Shown piece by piece: positions 6,776 through 10,218 of a DNA stretch of 10,218 bases. A program made the position numbers and the translations under genes. The notes beneath the pieces were generated by a model. That model was not told where the DNA came from, did no database searches, and was given only the letters and a program-made list of their open reading frames with translations. The DNA is from an uncultured Alphaproteobacteria bacterium (GTDB taxonomy: Bacteria; Pseudomonadota; Alphaproteobacteria; Caulobacterales; Aquidulcibacteraceae), in contig CALBSY010000491.1 of assembly GCA_937967725.1 (NCBI GenBank), positions 1 through 10,218 of the forward strand, read 5' to 3'. Positions within the stretch are counted from its first letter, which is position 1, and each line of letters opens with the position of its first letter.

Positions 6776-8008
6776 TTACGTCGGCCGCCAATCCGGTAAG
6801 TCAAACTTAGGATCCGGATAGCTGGCGTCGACGAATGTCCGCCCAGCGGCGACGCCGACTTCCAGCAGCAGTTCAAGGTTTTCCTTCTTCCCGTTGTCCA
6901 TCAGGTCGAGCGCTTCCAGCGCATCGGCGTCAACCTCTCGTCCGAGCAGACGTTCAAGCGTCGTCGTCGGCGGCTGTGGATCGCCGCGCCGTCTTGGTTT
7001 CACTTTGGTTTCCAGCAGCACGTCGATGCGCTGGTAATCCAAGAGCGGCGCGCCCCCGATGCACACGCCGCGCATGTCGCCGATCTCGGAATTAACGCGC
7101 CACGGTTTGCGCGGCTGCGAGAACGCCTGCATCAGCATGACGCCTTGCACCTGCGTGTCATAGACCATCGCCCGCAGCGCATGGACGCCGCGCAAACCTG
7201 GCGGGAGGCCCTGGAACGATTTTCCGTCAACTGTGGGCCGGCGCGAACCGGTGCCGCACGACGTCATCATCAAATTATCGGCGCCGGACTTCCAACCAAA
7301 CTTATAGCTGGGCTCGAGCGCCAGCATGAACAATTGCGTGCTCGGATTGTTGTTGCCGCTCACGGCGCCGTCGACGAAGTACCCCTTCTGGATCGGCCGG
7401 CGCTTGTCGTCGAACTCGATGTCGATCACCACCTCGTCAAAGAAGGTCGGCGCCGCCGCGCTCGCTAGCACAAGATCGGCCAGCCGATAGCGCTTGTTGG
7501 GATAGATGCCTGTGTTGGCGGGCGGATCGTAGAATTGCCCAAGCGGATGATTAGTGACGACCCACGCGGATCCCGTATCGATGCGCTTGGCGTGAATGGC
7601 CAAACCGGTCTTCAAGTCCTCAGAACCGATCGTCTTGGTCGAGAGCACGGAGTGCAGCGCGCGCCGCAGCTTCTTCGAGTCGAACTTGCATTGCAGAAAA
7701 ACGCCATCCCCCGCGGTGCGGCCGAACACTTCAGGCCCAAGCTGCATGTAGAGCTCGATCAGCTCATCCACGCTCATGCCGAGCGCCAAACCCGTGGAAA
7801 TGATCGCACCAGTCGAAGTGCCGCCGATCAGATCGTAATAGTCGGATAGCCGGAAAGCCGTGTCGCCACCGGCGCGGCGACGCAGTTCCGCCTCCAACGG
7901 CTTCAGCATGCCGAGCGTCAGCACGCCCTTTACGCCGCCGCCATCGAGCGCAAGGATGCGCTTGGCGCCGGTGTCCGGCGAGAGATGTTCGAACAGCGTC
8001 CGCGGCAT
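6776..8008 (-). CDS. Patatin-like phospholipase family protein
   Basis: Protein of 410 residues with a patatin alpha/beta hydrolase domain using a Ser-Asp dyad. ILALDGGGVKGVLTLGML (18-35) carries the oxyanion-hole GGGxKG. GGTSTGAI (62-69) is the nucleophile elbow with Ser65. YFVDGAVSGNNNP (210-222) supplies the catalytic Asp213 in the DG(A/G) motif. All catalytic elements are intact, so lipase or acyl-hydrolase activity on membrane lipids is expected. No signal peptide or secretion domain is seen, so the protein is probably cytoplasmic. The C-terminal third includes ALEALDLMDNGKKENLELL followed by GVAAGRTFVDASYP, a tail also seen in CapV-like and plant-type patatins. The start ATG (8006-8008) has GGGGA 3 nt upstream. 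The gap to the FolC-like gene is 38 bp and to the RyR-like gene 43 bp, so co-transcription is likely. No cyclic-nucleotide synthase gene is present here. Confidence 0.9.
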   Translation of the reverse strand: MPRTLFEHLSPDTGAKRILALDGGGVKGVLTLGMLKPLEAELRRRAGGDTAFRLSDYYDLIGGTSTGAIISTGLALGMSVDELIELYMQLGPEVFGRTAGDGVFLQCKFDSKKLRRALHSVLSTKTIGSEDLKTGLAIHAKRIDTGSAWVVTNHPLGQFYDPPANTGIYPNKRYRLADLVLASAAAPTFFDEVVIDIEFDDKRRPIQKGYFVDGAVSGNNNPSTQLFMLALEPSYKFGWKSGADNLMMTSCGTGSRRPTVDGKSFQGLPPGLRGVHALRAMVYDTQVQGVMLMQAFSQPRKPWRVNSEIGDMRGVCIGGAPLLDYQRIDVLLETKVKPRRRGDPQPPTTTLERLLGREVDADALEALDLMDNGKKENLELLLEVGVAAGRTFVDASYPDPKFDLPDWRPT

Positions 8009-8046
8009 GGGTCCCCGTCGACGGCCTTCTTAGCCGCCCTGGCGAT

Positions 8047-9273
8047 CTAAAAGAAGGCCAGCAAAGCTGGGTCGCGGCCCATATGGACGGCCCTGAACTC
8101 CGCTGCGAGGAACAGCCCGCCCGCCACGTAGACGGCCCCTTCCGCGCCCGCTTTCGCGAGAGCGTGGGCGTACGCATCGGTGACAGAGTCGGCCACGACT
8201 ATTTCCGCGCTGGGATTCGCCGCCGTCGCGAGTTCAGCGATCGTTCCGGCGGAAGCGCCTTTGTGGCGCGCGGCAGCGCAAAGGATTGTGGGAAACGCTG
8301 GCGCAAGCGCGGAGATAATTGCCGACGCATCTTTGTCAGCCGATGCGCCGCATACGAGCAGCGCCTTGCGCCCACCCCGCATCGCATCGAAACCCGCGAG
8401 GCTTGTCCTGATCGCGTCCGGCGTGTGACCGACATCGATGACAATCAGCGGCGCGCTGGCGATCTGCTCCAGCCGGCCTGGCCAGCGTGTTGCAGCGAAG
8501 CCGCGCTCAACGGCGGCGTCGTTCAAGGCCGCGGTGTCGCGCGCCAGCGCCAGCGCGAGCGCTGCGTTAGAACGCTGATGCGCGCCCGCGAGCGGCGCGC
8601 TCAATCCGTCCAAGCAAGCCTTGCCGATAAGAACAGGGTTCACGCCGCGCTCGCCACAATGCCGCTCGATCGCGGGCATCAGCGGCGCGCAGCTTTCGCC
8701 GACGTAGAGCGTCGCACCGGAAGGCGCGGCTTCGATCTTGTCGCGCGCGATCGTTTCGAGCGTGTCGCCCAGCAATTGGGTATGCTCGAGGTCGAGCGAT
8801 GTGAGTGCGAGACGCCGCGCCTCGACTAAGCGGGATGTATCGCGTCGCCCGCCAATGCCAGCCTCCCACACCGTGTAAGCGCAGCCCCGCGAGGCGAACC
8901 AATCGGCGGCGACCAAAAACAAGAACTCGAAACCACCAAGCTCATCGGTCTTGCCCGCAAGCTGCACGGCGGCGCTGACGCGATCCCAATGCTCAGCCAA
9001 TTCATCGTCGCCGATGTCTTCGCCATCGACGCGGAAACGCTCGTTCAGTGCGAACAAATGTGGCGACGTGAAGAGCCCTACGCTGCGCCCAGTTTGCTGA
9101 AGCAACGCCGCTGTCATCGCGGCGGTGGAGCCTTTGCCGTTGCTGCCAACGATCACGACGCCGGTCGCGCCAAATCCCGCGAGATCAACGCCCAGCCGCG
9201 CCGCAAGAGCGCTGACGCGATCGAGGCCCGGCCCTTTGCCGAACTTTGGATACGGAACGCGCCACAGTCTCAT
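8047..9273 (-). CDS. FolC-family Mur ligase (folylpolyglutamate/dihydrofolate synthase-like), divergent
   Basis: Protein of 408 residues. These ATP-dependent ligases form an amide bond through an acyl phosphate, classically adding glutamate to folates. The P-loop GSNGKGST is at 43-50. LFTSPHL (67-73), ERFRVDGEDI (78-87) and TVWEAGIGGRRDTSRLV (134-150) match FolC closely, as does WPGRLEQI (264-271). Lys179 in ARDKIEA may be the carbamylated lysine of the superfamily. Two motifs deviate: LDHT is LEHT (162-165) and DGAHNP is DVGHTP (280-285). The ATG at 9271-9273 forms an ATGA overlap with the ATP-grasp gene upstream and is preferred over an in-frame ATG at 9303. Alphaproteobacteria usually carry housekeeping folC next to accD, which is not seen here. 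This copy may therefore act on another substrate supplied by the ATP-grasp partner; ordinary folate synthesis remains possible. Confidence 0.82.
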   Translation of the reverse strand: MRLWRVPYPKFGKGPGLDRVSALAARLGVDLAGFGATGVVIVGSNGKGSTAAMTAALLQQTGRSVGLFTSPHLFALNERFRVDGEDIGDDELAEHWDRVSAAVQLAGKTDELGGFEFLFLVAADWFASRGCAYTVWEAGIGGRRDTSRLVEARRLALTSLDLEHTQLLGDTLETIARDKIEAAPSGATLYVGESCAPLMPAIERHCGERGVNPVLIGKACLDGLSAPLAGAHQRSNAALALALARDTAALNDAAVERGFAATRWPGRLEQIASAPLIVIDVGHTPDAIRTSLAGFDAMRGGRKALLVCGASADKDASAIISALAPAFPTILCAAARHKGASAGTIAELATAANPSAEIVVADSVTDAYAHALAKAGAEGAVYVAGGLFLAAEFRAVHMGRDPALLAFF

Positions 9274-10218
9274 TTCAGCGCGGCGGCGAAATTGGCCCGC
9301 CAAATCTCAATGATCAGATCCCAACGCCCATGTTCTTCGAGCGTGGCGATCATCGGATTGGAGTTCACTTCGATTACGGCCAGCTTGGAGCCGTCACATG
9401 CCGGTGAAAGATCGAATATGTCCACGCCGGCTAAGCGCAATCCCAACGCGCTGCATGCCGCGAGCGCCAATTGCGCCAGCGGCGCGGGCGCTCCGTCACG
9501 CAACCCCTCGGCGCCTCCGCCGGCGGCGCGGTTGGCAGGCCCAGCCAAGGTGATGCATTCGCCCGCCCCAGGCACGTCGTTCAAGGCGATAGAGCGACCC
9601 TGCTGATCGCGGCCATGCACGCGGCGCGGCGGTTCATTTGGATCTCGCGGCAGCGCGTCGATCAGCGCGCCTAACGAAGCGATACCGTCGCCCACCACGC
9701 AGGGCAGCGACTTCATGTACGAAAATAGCGCGCGCCCTTCGAGCACGAACACGCGATGCTCCGCTGCGCGAACGTAGGGCTGCACAAGAATGGCGAAGTG
9801 CTCATGCGCGACGCGGCGCATGTAGTCGGCGAAGGCTTCGAAACTCTCGATCACCTCGGCGTGCAACCCATTGGACGCCGAGATTGGCTTGCAGAACAGC
9901 GGGTATCGCGCGCGCTGCGCATAAGCGAGCGCGTCCTGCGGTTCACGGCCGGGCGCGCGCATCTCCGCCCATCGCTTGGTGACAAAGAACATCTCCCCCG
10001 GCAACGCGGGTAGCCCGGCTTGGCGCAACGTTTCGGCGCAAAACGCTTTGTCACGCGCGATCGAGGCGGCGCGCGCATCGTTCACCGCATACGGCGTGCC
10101 GGCGCCGGCCGCGAACACGGCCCGGCGCGACCCATCGCTCACTTCAAACAGGTAGCCGTCGCCGCCATCGAGCGACCGGAAGGCATAACCGCACGCTTCA
10201 GCCGCGCGCTGAGCGTAG
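9270..10218 (-). CDS. ATP-grasp ligase, cyanophycin synthetase/RimK-like (5' end outside window)
   Basis: The frame is open to the right edge, so the gene is 5'-truncated; the GTG at 10140-10142 is probably internal because coding-like sequence (EACGYAFRSLDGGDGYLFE) continues upstream. Numbering from that GTG: ASIARDKAFCAETLRQAGLP (26-45) is the usual entry to an ATP-grasp domain, PLFCKPISASNG (81-92) holds the ATP-binding Lys85, and VQPYVRAAEHRVFVLEG (120-136) is the central strand pair. VVGDGIASLGALI (149-161) resembles the cyanophycin synthetase/glutathione synthetase group. Asp241, Glu258 and Asn260 (EVNSNP) are the expected magnesium ligands. The family joins a carboxylate, via acyl phosphate, to an amine; the substrates are unknown. 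It is translationally coupled (ATGA) to the FolC-like Mur ligase, suggesting consecutive steps in one pathway. Confidence 0.8.
   Translation of the reverse strand, partial: YAQRAAEACGYAFRSLDGGDGYLFEVSDGSRRAVFAAGAGTPYAVNDARAASIARDKAFCAETLRQAGLPALPGEMFFVTKRWAEMRAPGREPQDALAYAQRARYPLFCKPISASNGLHAEVIESFEAFADYMRRVAHEHFAILVQPYVRAAEHRVFVLEGRALFSYMKSLPCVVGDGIASLGALIDALPRDPNEPPRRVHGRDQQGRSIALNDVPGAGECITLAGPANRAAGGGAEGLRDGAPAPLAQLALAACSALGLRLAGVDIFDLSPACDGSKLAVIEVNSNPMIATLEEHGRWDLIIEIWRANFAAALK

Noticed and set aside
6776..8008. Patatin as the effector of a CBASS operon (CapV)
   Set aside because: No CD-NTase, CapV-associated ubiquitin-like or HORMA/TRIP13 gene occurs in the window; the family match alone does not support CBASS.
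8020..8029. Perfect palindrome CCGTCGACGG between the FolC-like and patatin genes
   Set aside because: It is only 10 bp, GC-rich and without a loop; expected by chance and too short to call an operator.

Overview
The window (about 63% GC by eye) is dense bacterial chromosome with short intergenic gaps. A DUF2336 protein, an EAL-type c-di-GMP domain and a near-consensus CtrA-type box point to an alphaproteobacterium, probably of the Caulobacterales/Hyphomonadaceae type. The class is fairly safe; the order is inference. No rRNA, tRNA, CRISPR array, insertion sequence or attachment site was recognised.

Left part (1-3763). The 3' end of a degenerate EAL-domain gene (+) runs tail to tail into a DUF2336 gene (-), with 8 bp of overlap. 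A 114-bp divergent intergenic region with a perfect 9-bp hairpin separates the DUF2336 gene from a CaiB/BaiF-type (family III) CoA-transferase (+). That gene ends exactly where a signal-less SLT-type lytic transglycosylase (-) ends, with no base between them. The 127-bp stretch upstream of the transglycosylase carries the CtrA-like box.

Right part (3764-10218). Six genes lie on the minus strand with gaps of 66 bp or less and two ATGA stop/start overlaps, so they look like one transcription unit read from the right edge leftwards. In order of transcription they are: a 5'-truncated ATP-grasp ligase, a divergent FolC/Mur-ligase-family enzyme, a patatin-like phospholipase, a small basic protein with two RyR-like modules, a ThiO-type glycine/D-amino-acid oxidase, and an acyl-CoA dehydrogenase.

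The most interesting part is the 5' half of this run. The ATP-grasp and Mur-ligase genes are translationally coupled and have the same catalytic parts, in the same order, as a cyanophycin synthetase, but as two proteins. Next to them are a patatin and a duplicated-RyR protein, two families that also occur in signalling or conflict settings. The joint role is inference. The other genes are ordinary metabolism: CoA-ester chemistry, amine oxidation and cell-wall remodelling.
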